Part shown: piece after piece, positions 43,577 to 55,920 of the stretch
How positions within the stretch are numbered: position 1 is the first letter of the stretch
Layout: each line of letters starts with the position of its first letter
From: Citrus sinensis
Lineage: Eukaryota > Streptophyta > Magnoliopsida > Sapindales > Rutaceae
Assembly (NCBI RefSeq): GCF_022201045.2
Contig: NC_068557.1
Location: 31,721,501-31,785,500 of the forward strand
Length of the DNA stretch: 64,000 bases
Direction: 5' to 3'
Notes under the pieces: generated by a model
Told to the model about the DNA's origin: nothing
The model's input: only the letters and a program-made list of their open reading frames with translations
Databases searched by the model: none
Position numbers and translations under genes: made by a program

Positions 43577-45152
43577 TGATTGATTGAGAGAAGGGCCCTG
43601 CAAATTTGAAGATGAGAAAGGGAGAGAGGTTAGTTATAGAGAAGTATTGGGAGATCCCAAAATAAGAGGAGGACTATGAATTCTTTTCTTTGCTTGTTTG
43701 AAATTTTGTTTTGTTTTGTTTTGTTTTGTGGGGGTGTGTTGGATAGCTAGCTTGCCTTGTAAGTTGTAACCAATGTTGCCTTTTGCTCTTACCTCTTAAC
43801 CTGTCTTTAAATGACTTGGTTTTCTCAACTTCTTCAACTCGTCAACTGGCTTTTTTATCAAGACTACAACTTGTCTCTTTTCCATTCCTATTTGACAGAA
43901 TTGCCCTCAGCCACTTTCTTCAGACAAAAGCAATGGAATATCCCACTAATCAATTAGTTAGTAATTAGGAGGAAGCAATTGGGGGATCCCTACATTTGGG
44001 GTGCGGTAAAAATGTTAGTGCATGATAATGATAAGAGATTCCACTTTTATCTTAGCTATTTTATATCAATATATTCTCTACTACGTTTTTAGGGCAGCGG
44101 CTGGACTGTTTTGTATTTGTGTAAATTTTCCTAAATATACTTAATTAGAAGATGATACCAAGCTTAATTAAGCCTCTAGTTTCATTCAATATACTAATAA
44201 TTCGGCGCATAATTGATTAGTGAATTAAAAAAAAAAATCCACTGGAAAACGACTTACTTAAAAACGGAATGAAAGAGTCATTTAATTTGGTCAGAAGTAG
44301 AATGAACAAAATCGTAAAAATGATTTAATTAATGAGGAGATGTACAAATTAACAAGGTGTGTGACATGGGTACGTAATTGAGGTAAAAATTCAAAGACAA
44401 AAAATCTTACGTAATTTGGCCAAAATTGAATTAAAGAAAGGAAACCCCAATGAAAAGTAAATGTTTGGTAAGCGGATAAGGAATGGAATACGTGGGAATT
44501 GTTTGGAGACGTAGGTGTCCTTATCTTCCGGCAAGGAGGCTGCTTATGTTTCTTTGCTTGGTGACGATGCCAATTGCTCTTTTCATTCGCTAACACATCG
44601 GACAGTCAACAATAGTTTGTACTAACACATATGAAAGAGATCAGAACTAGGCCGGCCATCAAAAAAAGTCGAAAGAGATTTGAAAGTTCGTGTTTTGAAT
44701 GTTCCATCATTTTCGGCACATGATATTTATTTTGATGGCCGTATTGCAGCTTAACTTTATTATCTTGCCTTCCATAACATTCTATGCTGTTCGCTGGTTG
44801 GATGAGGCTATAATCTTGCTTCTGAGTTGCTATCTAGGACGTTGAATGGTACAATCGCATCCTAAAACTGCACCCCATTGATTCAACTGGTGAAAAGTTT
44901 AACAAGGGAAAGGCAAGCAAATTGAAATTACTGAAACTGGAGAAATAGGCACTCGTTCTGCCTTAAGGCATTAATACTAGTCTACAAGATTAATGAGAGG
45001 CCTCTCATTTAGTTTAACTATGGATCGAAAATCCTGACCATATTACTAAATATCTCAATCATGCATGTTGATTTTTCAATAATAAAGTTTTTGTCTGCTA
45101 GTATGCTAAGTAAGTTAACATATATTAAGCTACCTTTTTTTTTCTTTTTGTT

Positions 45153-45170
45153 GGGGGGGGGGGGGGGGGG
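45153..45170. repeat. Poly-G tract, 18 bp
   Basis: Uninterrupted G18 following a T-rich run. Confidence 0.8.
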
Positions 45171-46008
45171 TTATTACAGCATATAATATGTAATTATATG
45201 TTTCTCAATATGACATTAGAAACCCATTCAAATACACATTAATGTAAATTGTTAAATTACTGGCCAATTAACTTTTAAAGGTTGCAATCCAAATGCATTG
45301 TCGTACAAAAAATTAATCTTAACAAGATAGACTTGGATCTCAAAGGCAGACAAGTTGCAGTGATGTTAGGCTTTGTAAACTGTTAACAGGCGTCACCATA
45401 GCCAAGCATGTGATCGGGTGCTGGAAAAAGAGATAAAAAGAAAGCCTAGCTGATCACATTGCAAAAAGGACCTTTAATTGTTTAAAGCATCCATTCATGT
45501 CATCAAAATCAATTTAACATTTCCTACCTCATTTTCTCTGCTTTCTTAATGAAGAATGAAAAAGTAAACGAAGAGAGGGAGGATATCTTCATATATTCCA
45601 CAACCCATGAACCAAAGAAATGGAAGAGCACCATATATGTCCCTTGTTAGCCGGTCAATGCTATATAGCTTTTATTTATCCTTTTTTATATCCAAACAGA
45701 TTTGTTTGTGCAAGTGAGAGATATGATAAAGAAGTAAAGACATTAGCTTTCGTTAAAGAAGACGTTGGTGCTAAAAGGAAGAAGCATGATGGAAGAAAAA
45801 GGAATGGGAAAGTAAGTGAAGTGCATGCAAATGCATTGCACGAAAGTTCTTCTGTTCTTGATTAGCAGTGTATGCACATGTACGTGTTTTGCTCACTGAC
45901 ATGCTTCTTTCCAGGAATTTCTATTCCTTAGAATTAGATTGGATTCCAAAAATGTAAGAATCATTTCCCAATTTCCAAGATTTTTAACCATGTCGGGAAT
46001 CCAGAATC

Positions 46009-46024
46009 CCCCCCCCCCCCCCCC
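46009..46024. repeat. Poly-C tract, 16 bp
   Basis: Uninterrupted C16, then GGCCCCC. Confidence 0.8.
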
Positions 46025-49000
46025 GGCCCCCAATTTTCATGGCTTTGTATAAAAAGGGCGCAAGAGCTAATTATTAGCTGATGATTATTTTGCATATTTG
46101 CAACAAAGGTAATTATCAATTGATAAGGCAATTGAAAGAAACGAAAAGCAGAAATGGTTATTGGTGTATGGTTATGTAAAGGCAAATATTTCTTGACAAG
46201 TAAAGAGCTCTATTATGGTGGTCCTTTGGAATTGGGGTAATAGTGGACCTAGCTACATCCATTTGTCTATTTTATGCAGTAGTCATGGTGTTGAAATAAG
46301 ATTATGTGGAAGTATACAAATACAAAATACTATAAATTAGATGTATCTTGTAAATTACAAAAATGGGTGAACTGTATGTTTAGTGTCTTTGATAACATTG
46401 TCAAATGTAGATTTTTGCTGATCTAAATTTATATGTGAGTAAATAAATACGTATAGTATAGTAAGTAATTGGTAGTCAATAAAATAAAATTTAATAGACA
46501 AATATATAAATTATTAGAACTACATATGTTAGGGCGTGAGCCCTGAGACATGCCTCATTTAAACCCATTTTATTATATTTCATTGTTTGTGCCCTTTAAA
46601 CTTCTATTTCCATGTTATGATTTCCAATAAATGATATTTGAGCTATCAGATTATTTCACCGGCTCTACTTTTTAATTTAGCTTATTACTTTTCATAATTA
46701 TTTTTATTAAAAAAATTATTATTTTATTTTATTATCTCTTCTCCACTCTCAATGGCATAACCATCACCGGCACCCTCCATCACCTATCTTCATCAAGTAC
46801 AAGTTCACAATTGCCACCATCACCACCTATCCTCTTCACTATCAACCATCACATCGGCCAACACATAAATGATGAGTTTCAATACGGACTTGTTGTTAAA
46901 TTTTATGAATGAGTGGTAAGCTTTCTTATTATTGATGATATTAGTTTTTACTTTGCGTGATAATCTAAGATTCTATTTAATTTCAATTTGAAATTTGATT
47001 ATAAATTAATATTCGATTCAAATTATATATCAATTAAAAAAATGAGAGAGATGTCATAGATGATCTATGGAGAGCATGACAGAGAATAAAAAAATATTTA
47101 TTTTTTTAATTAGTTTAATTTAGGAATAGAAAAATATTAATTTAAAGTAGGGGTTAGTGAGATATAATGAAAGGGTAGATATCACCACTCATGATTTCCT
47201 CAAATCTATGTTTCTGATAAATTTTAAAAGATAGTGTGAGCATAGTCTAAATTGATTTTTAGCTATTTATTTCTCTAATAATTCGAAGTTGGGTGCCTAG
47301 TTAAATGAATTTTGCTTGAAAGTCACTTAATTAAACCTTTAGGACTAGAGCATGTTGAAATGAGTTTCGGTAGAGAGAAATTGAAAAGAGCATCAGACTG
47401 TCTCAGTATAATTACATGAAAATATTATTTTGACTAGAAAAAGAAAACTAATTAATGGATCTGGTAGGTAAGTGCCCCTTCGATTTTAAAATTAGCAAAT
47501 CAGCCTCATTAGAGGTTATTTTATTTAAATATACCTCATTTGCCCATAAATATCAAATCTATATCCTATTACATAAATATGCCTCATGAAGGTAGAAAAA
47601 ATAAAAAATATCCTTAAAAAAATATTTATCTACATTTTCTTCCTCTATTAATTTCCTCCTCTCGGCTCTCACCATTTATTTCTCACGATTTGTTTTTCTC
47701 ACCATTTTTTTTCTCTCTCATTATTTTATCTCTTACCTCCAATACAGAGTTTTTTGATAAATATAAACTCTTCAAAATGTGCATTATCAAGTGGTGGATG
47801 ATGTATATTTGAAATGTAAACATTTTATATGCTTAGAGTTTGATTTGATTTCATTACGAGTTTATTCGTTGTTGATTTATGAGTTTAACTGTACATTATT
47901 TATTGTTGTGCTTATACATCCACAAGCAAATTTATTGGGTATTTTAGAGCAAATGAGGTATATCACACGCAATTCTCCCCCTCATTAGTGTCTGTTTGTA
48001 GCTGTTCAAATTAAAGTCCCATCTCAAAAAGGCTCTCTTTAGTACTTTGCAAATGGATAGTGATACTGATGGGCCAATTAACGGTTACGCTGAACTTGTC
48101 TCTCCGAATCAAAGCATTAGAGATTTGACGAAGCACTAGCACTTGTGGCTCGCCCATCATGGCCCAACAGCGGCAGAGTTCAATTTTTCAACTTTATCCA
48201 CTGATTTATTTATCAGAGCCAGCTGGTTGTGGTTGAAACCTTTAAAGACATTTTGAGTTGTACGAAAAAGGAAAAACTTGTTTTCAAAAACATGACGGAA
48301 ATTTCTACTTTTTGGTTAATTCATAGAAAAGCACTTTATTTTCAAGGCCAAGTTTTGTACTTTGCAGAATATGTTGCAATCCAACATTTTTCTTTTCGGA
48401 TGCTTCAAAATTTTGAAGTTATTTCTTTAAACAAAAAAAAAATTTCTAAGGAGTTCTTTCTTTAAAAAAAAAAAAAAGGAGTTATTATTTCTCAGTCATA
48501 TATCTTGTAAAATGAAAATTTAAAGCACTTATACTTGACTTGAGATTATGCTAGCATCTAAACGTTTAAGTGGCTTGGCACATAAAGAATAATTATTAAG
48601 AATCTCGATATTTAGGTTCTAATTGATGTGATGTTTATATATTAAATGATAATAATAATTAACTAATTTTAAAATTTATTAGATAATAATTCTAGTAGAT
48701 GAATGGCATGTGTAGTTAAAGATAAACATTGAGGTCTCTAATATTACTATTATTTTTATGTAAATACACAATGAATTAGTTTATATATATATCAAAACAA
48801 GTTTGATGCCAATTAAGAACTTATTCACTTGTTAAATGAAAAAAATTACTCAATACGCTTTTTAAAATTCCAAAACAGTCCTTAATTATTTGCTTACTTC
48901 AACTCAGAAAATTAAATATATTTCATGCCAATTAAGAACTTATTCTCTCTCTCTCTCTCTATATATATATATTAGTCACAAAATTATTAGTATGATTTCT

Positions 49001-50061
49001 TAAAGGTTCGATTGTTTCAAGAAGTATTGGAATTGGAAGCCCAAGTATCAAAATTGCTAATATGGATGAATCGAAACCAAACTGCTCATTCTGTTTTCTT
49101 TTTTAAAAAAAAAAAAAAACTGGTACTGTTTTGAAATTGATATAATGTCACCGTCAAGAAGCAGAACAATGAAATTAGAAAGATAAAAATTATGGTTTAT
49201 GTTAATATAATTTATACCGAATGGGTGTAGTAAAAGGGTGTCAAGAGCAATATATTTTATTGACTCACACAAGATTGTCCCAAATAGTAAATTAAATTTT
49301 GGGCATTTTTGTGGTATAAAATTTATAAAAGGGTGGGACTATTGAAGCCACCAAATTACTTTCTACACCTATTTTAAAAAATAAATTTATTAATTATATG
49401 TCTAATAATATTAAAAATCTCAATATTTAAGCCGTATCTAATCACATGTGTCACTCATCTATTGGATGATAAATAAATAAATATTTTTTAACTTAATTTT
49501 AATGAATTAAGAGCATTAACTGCTACTTAATACAATATTATGTTCCCATTCTTTTCTCCCTCTCCTCTCATGTGCCTTTCTCTAATTCTTTATGTTTTTT
49601 AACGGAAAATACTACTATAATAAAAATTTAGATCACAAAATTTTGATAAAATGTATAAAAAGAAATAAAATATCTTGATAAAATGTAAGTTGACTGCATC
49701 TAGCCTTATATTTTAATATGTTTATACCTTAATGAAAATTTTGTAAGCCATTTTTTGTACAAGGAGCATTAATGGGTTTTCCCACTCTATTGCTTTGTAT
49801 GATTATGATCTTCTGGAGGAGCCATATTCTTTTTGCTTCAATTGGAAAAAGTCATGCGATGTGCTATGTGGATAAATCAAAACGGTTCACAACCTCAAAC
49901 AGATGAGGATTTTTTTTTTTTTTAATACATTAGAGCCTAGTATAAATTAGAACATAACATAATGAAAAATAAAGGTCCTATACATATCATTGCATAACTA
50001 ATAACCAATCCCTTCAAGAGGGGTTTCAAAAACATGAAGATGAAGAGGAGGGGTTTCAAAT

Positions 50062-50244
50062 AGGGATTGAGATCCTCTTCTGATTTGAACACTCTTGATT
50101 TTTTACAGATCTTGTGTCACGTGTGTTTTTATATTAGTGAATGATTAAAATTTAACTATTTTTTTTCTTTTTCATTTATTAATCATCAATCATATTAATA
50201 ACACTTGTTCAGATAAAGATCATATTAGGAGATGATCTTGATCC
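50062..50244. mobile_element. MITE with 7-bp target duplication
   Basis: A 183-bp element starts AGGGATTGAGATCCTCTTCT; the right end on the opposite strand reads GGATCAAGATCATCTCCT. Direct repeats TTCAAAT flank it at 50055-50061 and 50245-50251. No ORF is present. The duplication length fits hAT (8 bp) or Mutator only loosely, so the superfamily is open. Confidence 0.6.
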
Positions 50245-50600
50245 TTCAAATTGAGGGGATTATATATCGCATTAGGAAAAGTCCAAACCTCTTGTGGAGA
50301 CCCAAAAGGCTTGTAAATAGTGCCCAATAAGCATCTATTATTCATAGGCTCTTTAGTAGGGGTGAGCAAATCGGGTTTCGGTTTGGGTTTCAACCCGTTC
50401 GGGTTGGAGAATTGAACCCAATCGGGTTGAAAACGCCAACCCGAACCAAACCGAACCGAATTTAATTCGGTTCGGTTCGGTTCGGTTTGGGTTGGCAATT
50501 CGGATCGGATTAGGTTGATAATTCGGGTTAAAATTTCGGTTCGGGTTAATTCGGGTTAGTTCGGGTTAGAATAATTCGGGTTAGAATGGGTTGAAATAAT

Positions 50601-50890
50601 TTAATCTAAAAATTCTAACAACAACCACTTAAAATCTAAAAATTTCAATTCCAAACATCTTTAACAACAAATATCAACTACAAATCATCCTTAATAACAT
50701 TTCAACAATTTAAAAATCTCAATTCCAAACATTCCAAACATCCTTAAGGAACAATTTAATTCAAAAATTATAACAATCACTTAAAATCCAAAAATCTCAA
50801 TTCCAAACATCCTTAATAACAAATATCAACTACAAATTATCTTTAATAACATTTCAATAATTTAAAACTCTCAATTCCAAATATCACAAT
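50601..50890. repeat. About 152-bp tandem repeat (nearly two copies) inside the hAT-like element
   Basis: The block CACTTAAAATC(T/C)AAAAAT, TCAATTCCAAACATC and AACAAATATCAACTACAAAT recurs at a spacing of 152 bp (50626 versus 50778), with the same order of sub-motifs. Confidence 0.7.
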
Positions 50891-51514
50891 TTAATTAATA
50901 ATAACTACAATAACAGCAACAACATTTGGAAATATATATAACTTTGTCGAACAACAGTTAAGTTAAACACAAACAATAATAATAACACTAATAATAACTA
51001 CGAATCAGCAATTCAGCATATTGCCATTTTCTAAATTAAAAAAAAAGCAAAGATTAATCAATTAATTAACAATCTCCAATTTAATTAATAATAAGAGCAA
51101 CAAACCCACTCCAATTTAATTAATAATAGTCTCCACTCTCCAATTGTTCAATTATCAGTAAACCCACTCCAATTTAACTAATAACAATCTCTATTTGTTC
51201 AATTATCAATCAACAACAACAAACCCACTCCAAATAATTGAATAATTACCAATCAATTAATTAAAAATATACAATTTAATTAATAGCAACAGGCTGTTAA
51301 AAACTTAAAATTCGATTCGGGTTGTTGCCATCAGCTGCGAGCAAGTCAGCAAGTTACAGCATCGGCAAAGCGAGACAAACCTTGATCTCGGAGCAACTAC
51401 AGCATCGGCAGATCGAGACTGTGCTGGGCTGAGTGGGATGCAAGGTGAACGCATAGCGCAGTTGCGGGCGAGCGTGCTGGCTGACGGCGAGTGGGCTGTG
51501 GTGAACGGCTGGTG

Positions 51515-51752
51515 TCTGTTGGAGCTGGACGGGGCTGCCGGCTGCTGCTGTCGTCGTGGGCCACGAAACTCAGAAAGTGAGAAGAGGGAGCAATGAGGGG
51601 GAGGGAGTGAGATGGTGAGACCGAGAGTTTCTGTTGGAGCTGAACGGGGTTGCCGGCTGCTGCTGTCGTCGTCGGCCATGAAACTCAGAAAGTGGGAACT
51701 GAGAAGAGGGAGCAAGGAAGGGGAGGGAGTGAGACGGTGAGATTTTTGTTTA
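51515..51752. repeat. About 115-bp GC-rich tandem duplication inside the hAT-like element
   Basis: TCTGTTGGAGCTG starts at 51515 and again at 51630. Both copies continue through GCCGGCTGCTGCTGTCGTCG and GAAACTCAGAAAGTG to GGGAGGGAGTGAGA. The second copy has an extra GGGAACTGA. Copies differ at several positions, so the duplication is not recent. Confidence 0.8.
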
Positions 51753-52167
51753 GGGATTTTTTGGTTTAATGTATATATATTTTTTAATTCAAAAGCTGAA
51801 TCTTTAAAAAAAAAAAAAAAAAAAAAATCCGAACCGAAATTTAACCCGAACAGGTTGAAGCTTTGAATCCGTTCGGGTTTCACCGGTTAACCCAAATCAA
51901 ACCGAACGCCCACCCCTACTTTTTAGTAAGTAGTCTTTCGCTAACTTATCACTCATTCAAAGATTCTCCCTAGATTTTCCCTTGCTTTCTCCGGATCCAA
52001 ACTGACTTAAGCCTCAAAATGTGGCTGTTCCACCGTCAGCTCTTCTCAAATGTCAATCTCAACTCTCAAGGCAACTATCTCAATCCAAGGGCAAGTCCGT
52101 AATTCTCTAGCATTTGACGGTAAGAATATACACTCAAATCTTAGAAATGAATAATTCATATTAAATT

Positions 52168-52365
52168 AAGAGTAGTTATACAAGTATTAAATATTTTTGT
52201 ACAAATTGATGTAGTGAATTGAAAACATCCCACGTCATTGCTTTTTATTATTTATATCTTCAAGTAGCAAATCATGCTATGCCATATCAATTTATATAAA
52301 ATTGAACAAAATTAAAATTTACATCAATTTATGTATATGTATTTATGGGCCTAGAATTATTCTTA
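52168..52365. mobile_element. Candidate MITE distantly related to family A
   Basis: The left end AAGAGTAGTTATACAAG, with TTGTACAAATTGATGTAG further in, resembles family A ends. The right end on the opposite strand reads TAAGAATAATTCTAGG with ATAAATTGATGTAAA further in. The arms are imperfect and the target duplication is unclear. Confidence 0.4.
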
Positions 52366-53090
52366 AATTGAATAAAATTATATTTGTTGGGAGAGTTTTT
52401 CCGTTTTAATGATCTTACCCGACTCGAATATGGATTAATCGGGGGTCCAATGTGATTTTTGGATATCAGATAATTCAATACACTGAAAAAAAAATTAAAA
52501 GATTTTTTTTTTTTTGGTTATAATTCAATCTTCATTGGAAAAAAAAACCATTGTAAGCACAGCAGCCATCAGTTGCAGTGCTAATATAGTAATCAAAAGA
52601 TGGGATTACAGGTTAATGAGAATTAATATTCTAATAACTCTATTTGGGATCTGACAAATTAAAACCTCCTCGTGCTTATCTCTCTTTGCGCGCATGCATA
52701 CAAACATTCACAAATTTTTTCCACCAAGTATTTTTTCCACATTGTCGTGGAGTCTTGGGTAGCCACATACTCCACACAAGCTCACAGTACTACGCCATCA
52801 TCTCATCTAAATAATTAAAAGCCTAAATCAAATAGACTTCCCAGCAAAAATATGTGAGCGCCGTTTTGAATATACAATATATAGATCCAGTTTTTAGAAA
52901 CCATTAACATTCCATCACAAGAACATCAACACCAATTAACCCAGCTGACAGAAGAGAGGAGAAATAAATAATAATATAAATTACACTTAACGACCCTTAA
53001 GGTCAACTGAGAAGAAACATGATTCATAATAGTTAATATATATGCCACTGCTAGCTAGCTAGCAGCTACAATTCAATAATGCAAATTATA

Positions 53091-53444
53091 TTATGCCCAC
53101 AGCCACTGCAACTCCTCCGGCGGAGGGAACTCCAAGTCGAAGATCAGCCTATTAACCTCCAAGTCCTTAAACGACACGCCTTTTGATAACATGGAAACCG
53201 GTGACACATTATAATTATTATTATCATCGTTGACGACTTCGCCTTCAAGCTTATTAACCTCAACTGATATAACTTCTCTCCTTGAATCTGCTGCTGATGA
53301 TGAGTTGCTTTCTTTAATCCATGCAACGCTAGAATCCTTGCCCGTAAGCTTCTGAACGACGGATTTGAAGCTGACGGGGTCAGTCTCTACGTACTGAGTA
53401 TCCATTAGTACTACCTTAACGGCTTCTTGCTTTTTGCTTGACAT
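53091..53444 (-). CDS. VQ motif-containing protein (single exon)
   Basis: An intronless 117-aa protein, as is usual for small plant VQ proteins. The VQ core FKSVVQKLTG is at residues 26-35 (FxxxVQxLTG with F26, V30, Q31, L33, T34, G35). The N-terminus is Lys-rich, the middle Ser/Asn-rich, and the C-terminus acidic and hydrophobic (LEFPPPEELQWLWA). VQ proteins bind WRKY group I/IIc transcription factors in the nucleus and tune defence and stress responses. The short size and the motif near the N-terminus resemble Arabidopsis VQ1 and VQ10. A TATA box and three W-boxes lie just upstream, consistent with feedback control by WRKY factors. Confidence 0.93.
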   Translation of the reverse strand: MSSKKQEAVKVVLMDTQYVETDPVSFKSVVQKLTGKDSSVAWIKESNSSSAADSRREVISVEVNKLEGEVVNDDNNNYNVSPVSMLSKGVSFKDLEVNRLIFDLEFPPPEELQWLWA

Positions 53445-53558
53445 CGTTGTAACTAGTATAAATTAAAGAAGGAGAGGAAAAGGAAAAAAAAGCGCTTTTT
53501 GGAGAATCTTTTCCTGCGTTAAATTGTATGATTATTTTATTAGAATTGTGAGTTTTAC

Positions 53559-53565
53559 TTATATA
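53559..53565 (-). promoter_or_regulatory. TATA box of the VQ gene
   Basis: TATATAA on the minus strand, about 115 bp upstream of the ATG at 53444, a usual spacing for a short plant 5' UTR. Confidence 0.6.
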
Positions 53566-53639
53566 CAGGAAGCTAAGAGGGAGAGTCGCAAGAAATGGGG
53601 ACACAAGGTGAAGGTGGGGTATTGATGAGGCGTTTTGGC

Positions 53640-53701
53640 AGTCAATAATGACTCACACTGGATCGAGTCAAGGGCACGCAACTTGGAATCTTCATGGTCA
53701 A
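53640..53701 (-). promoter_or_regulatory. Cluster of three W-boxes upstream of the VQ gene
   Basis: On the minus strand, TTGACT occurs at 53640-53645 and 53666-53671 and TTGACC at 53696-53701, 196-257 bp upstream of the ATG and all in the same orientation. TTGAC(C/T) is the core bound by WRKY transcription factors. Confidence 0.6.
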
Positions 53702-55403
53702 TCTTATTGTTCCAATTTCCATCGCCACATATGACAGCTTTATTAGCTTACCTTACCTAAGTTTTACATTTGATCTTCGAGCTATCTAGCTAACGGGAAT
53801 TAAACTTATAAATAAGTTTTAACACATCTTGTCCTGTTAATTCAGTTTTGTTCATGCTATCACTTTTAGCTTTCATTTGTTTACATTGGATGGTTGTAAC
53901 GATCGAGAACAAACTTGACGATTATGTGAAGTAAATTTGAAGAGAGGTTTGTAGAATCTCGTCACTAGGAATTCGGTGTTCTTCGATTTATTATTATTAT
54001 CATTATTATTTTCTTATTTTTAACTCTTCTCAGTCACTTTGATTCTTATCATACGTTATAACGTCTAATCAATTCCTAATTAATTAATCACATTCTCATT
54101 ATTTATATAGTATTTAAAAGAATTAAAAAAAAAAACTGTGACGAGATTTACTTTTTTTATATAATTTATATCACCACTTTGATTTTTATTCTCTCTCTTT
54201 ATATATATAAAATACCCATTAGAGTCTTCAAAATTTACATAAACAGTAAAATCAGTTTTTGGTATGACTCAATATTATAGTTTGTTAAATAATTAGGCAG
54301 TCATGAGAAATTACGTTTAAGTCAACTATAAATAATGAAACTTAGTAGGTGCCAAATAATAAATAATTAAAATATGACTAAGAAAGTCCGTAAGGATGGA
54401 TCTGAAATTGACGAAGACCGAAGATACATTAGATGGAAAAGTTTAGAAGCAGTGGCGAGATTTTCATCGCCTCTCTCTTGTCATATTTTTGGACGAGAAT
54501 ACCGCCACTTGTTCTAAACTTTTCCTTCAAAATTATTTTCCATCCTCGTCAGTGTCAAATCAAATCCATCCTTATTTTATCGCCAAGTAAAGGAAAGGGA
54601 CCTGCTGATGCTACGCCCTACGAGTGTGCAATGACTGTGGAAGAGCAAAAGGATCTCCGTTGGGCTTCGGGTGGAGTGTCAGTTGCTATCCGGATAACAA
54701 GTGTTGGGCTTCCTCGGCCTAAACTTTTAACTTCACGGGCATCTCTGCTTGATGTTGCTCGCCGCTCCTCTTGCACTGGGTCTCAACCAAACTGAAGCCC
54801 AAGCCTGATGCATTTTTCCCCCCTTGAGTTGATTTGAGCTTCTTCTAATTCTCAGTTTTTAATGCTACCAATTAAAATCTTTTTGTTTAAAATATTTTTT
54901 TAAAGGGTAGAAGTGTAGGTAAATTTTTGTATTCATTTTTAATACTATTTTTTAAGAATTTTTATTCGAGAGGTCAATTAGATTTATTCTATATTGAAGT
55001 ATCGTATTATCGTAGAAAAAGATGCTGCAATTATAAAACAAAGGTTAACAATGCAAGGTAATTTTTTTAACAAAAAAATTGATAAAAATAATTAAGATGT
55101 TATAATTTTATTATTATTAAAAAAATAAAAAAATTAACTTAACCAAATTGGGTGTGGCTAAATAATCGTCTTAATTGGAATTGAGGTTTGGACATGTATA
55201 ACTTAAAAGATATGTAACTTGGAAGTTAAGTTAATTTGGATTTATATTTTTATGATAAAAAGTCTATTATATTTTTATTAATTTTGTCAAATTACTATTT
55301 AAAATTGTATTTAGTATATATTATAAATTTTTATTTCGTATTTATAATTTTTTCCATAACCGCTGTAACTTTAAAACTACCGTATCTCAATACCAAATAG
55401 GGG

Positions 55404-55621
55404 TTATATTATATGTAATTTATATCCAATTTAAGAGTTGCATCTAATAACTCAAAACATGCATCTAATCAAATATAATACTTGATTGGATGTGTAATTC
55501 TTTTTTTTTTTATTATATTATATGTAATTTATATCCAATTTAAGAGTTGCATCTAATAACTCAAAACATGCATCTAATCAAATATAATACTTGATTAGAT
55601 GTGTAATTCTTTTTTTTTTTT
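55404..55621. repeat. 109-bp tandem direct duplication next to the SINE tail
   Basis: Unit 55404-55512 is repeated at 55513-55621 with almost no differences (one G/A difference seen in GATTGGATG versus GATTAGATG). Each copy ends in the same poly-T tract. The second copy's T tract is also the tail of the minus-strand SINE that follows. Confidence 0.9.
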
Positions 55622-55920
55622 ATTACATGAGATTATTGCTCAGATTACAACTCATATACATGAGACTATTACTGATATTTACAAATCAGACTATTACTGG
55701 AACTAACTAACATCAATGCTAATGGAACTCTGCCCAGATTTTAACCCTCACAAATATTCGAGGAATGTCTACTCCTCACTCATGGGTAAGGGAGAAGACT
55801 ACCTTCACTCAAATTAATTGAGGAAGGAAATACTCCCACAATACTTTTGTAGGGGTTCGAACTGCTGCCCTCCAAGTTGGAGGGCAGCAGCCCTGGCCAC
55901 TCGGGCTACTGCCCGAGTGG
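55612..55920 (-). mobile_element. tRNA-derived SINE with palindromic head and intact target duplication
   Basis: On the minus strand the element starts CCACTCGGGCAGTAGCCCG, has an A-box-like TAGCCCGAGTGG and a B-box-like AGTTCGAACCC, then a 220-bp body, and ends in TCTCATGTAAT plus a poly-A tail. A direct repeat of about 21 bp (TTGATTAGATGTGTAATTCT and one more base) flanks it at 55591-55611 and 55921-55941. This is the full signature of an L1-mobilised SINE. The head contains two palindromes: arms 55897-55906/55911-55920 (10 bp, 4-nt loop) and 55862-55875/55877-55890 (14 bp, 1-nt loop). A second family member is at 21703-21890. Confidence 0.88.

Larger units (their letters stand above)
50357..51918. 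mobile_element. hAT-like element, 1.56 kb, 8-bp target duplication, no intact transposase
   Basis: Ends are TAGGGGTGAGCAAATCGGGT (left) and, on the opposite strand, TAGGGGTGGGCGTTCGGTTT (right). The flanks CTCTTTAG (50349-50356) and CTTTTTAG (51919-51926) form an 8-bp duplication with one mismatch, as expected for hAT. Subterminal regions are packed with GGTTCGGGTT-type repeats. Inside lie two tandem-repeat blocks (about 50601-50890 and 51515-51752). A 192-codon minus-strand frame (51883-51305) is low in complexity and shows no zinc-finger BED or hATC motif. The GC-rich segment at 51305-51750 differs sharply from its surroundings and may be captured sequence. Confidence 0.8.
43577..53090. other. 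Gene-less stretch with transposon-derived sequence
   Basis: AT-rich DNA between the GH17 promoter and the VQ gene. It contains poly-G/poly-C tracts (45153-45170, 46009-46024), a MITE (50062-50244), a 1.56-kb hAT-like element (50357-51918) and a MITE candidate (52168-52365). An 81-codon frame at 45620-45865 starts with ATG but resembles nothing I know and is not called. Between 46200 and 50050 I see no supported feature. Confidence 0.5.

Noticed and set aside
45620-45865. 81-codon plus-strand frame with ATG
   Set aside because: No similarity recalled, no promoter or splice evidence; could be chance.
46540-47960. Possible large inverted-repeat element
   Set aside because: Weak matches between the ends (CCTCATTTGCCC versus GCAAATGAGG) could not be extended into convincing TIRs.
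52941-52965. Sequence TGACAGAAGAGAG resembling miR156
   Set aside because: Only the first 13 bases match and no complementary arm forms a precursor hairpin nearby.
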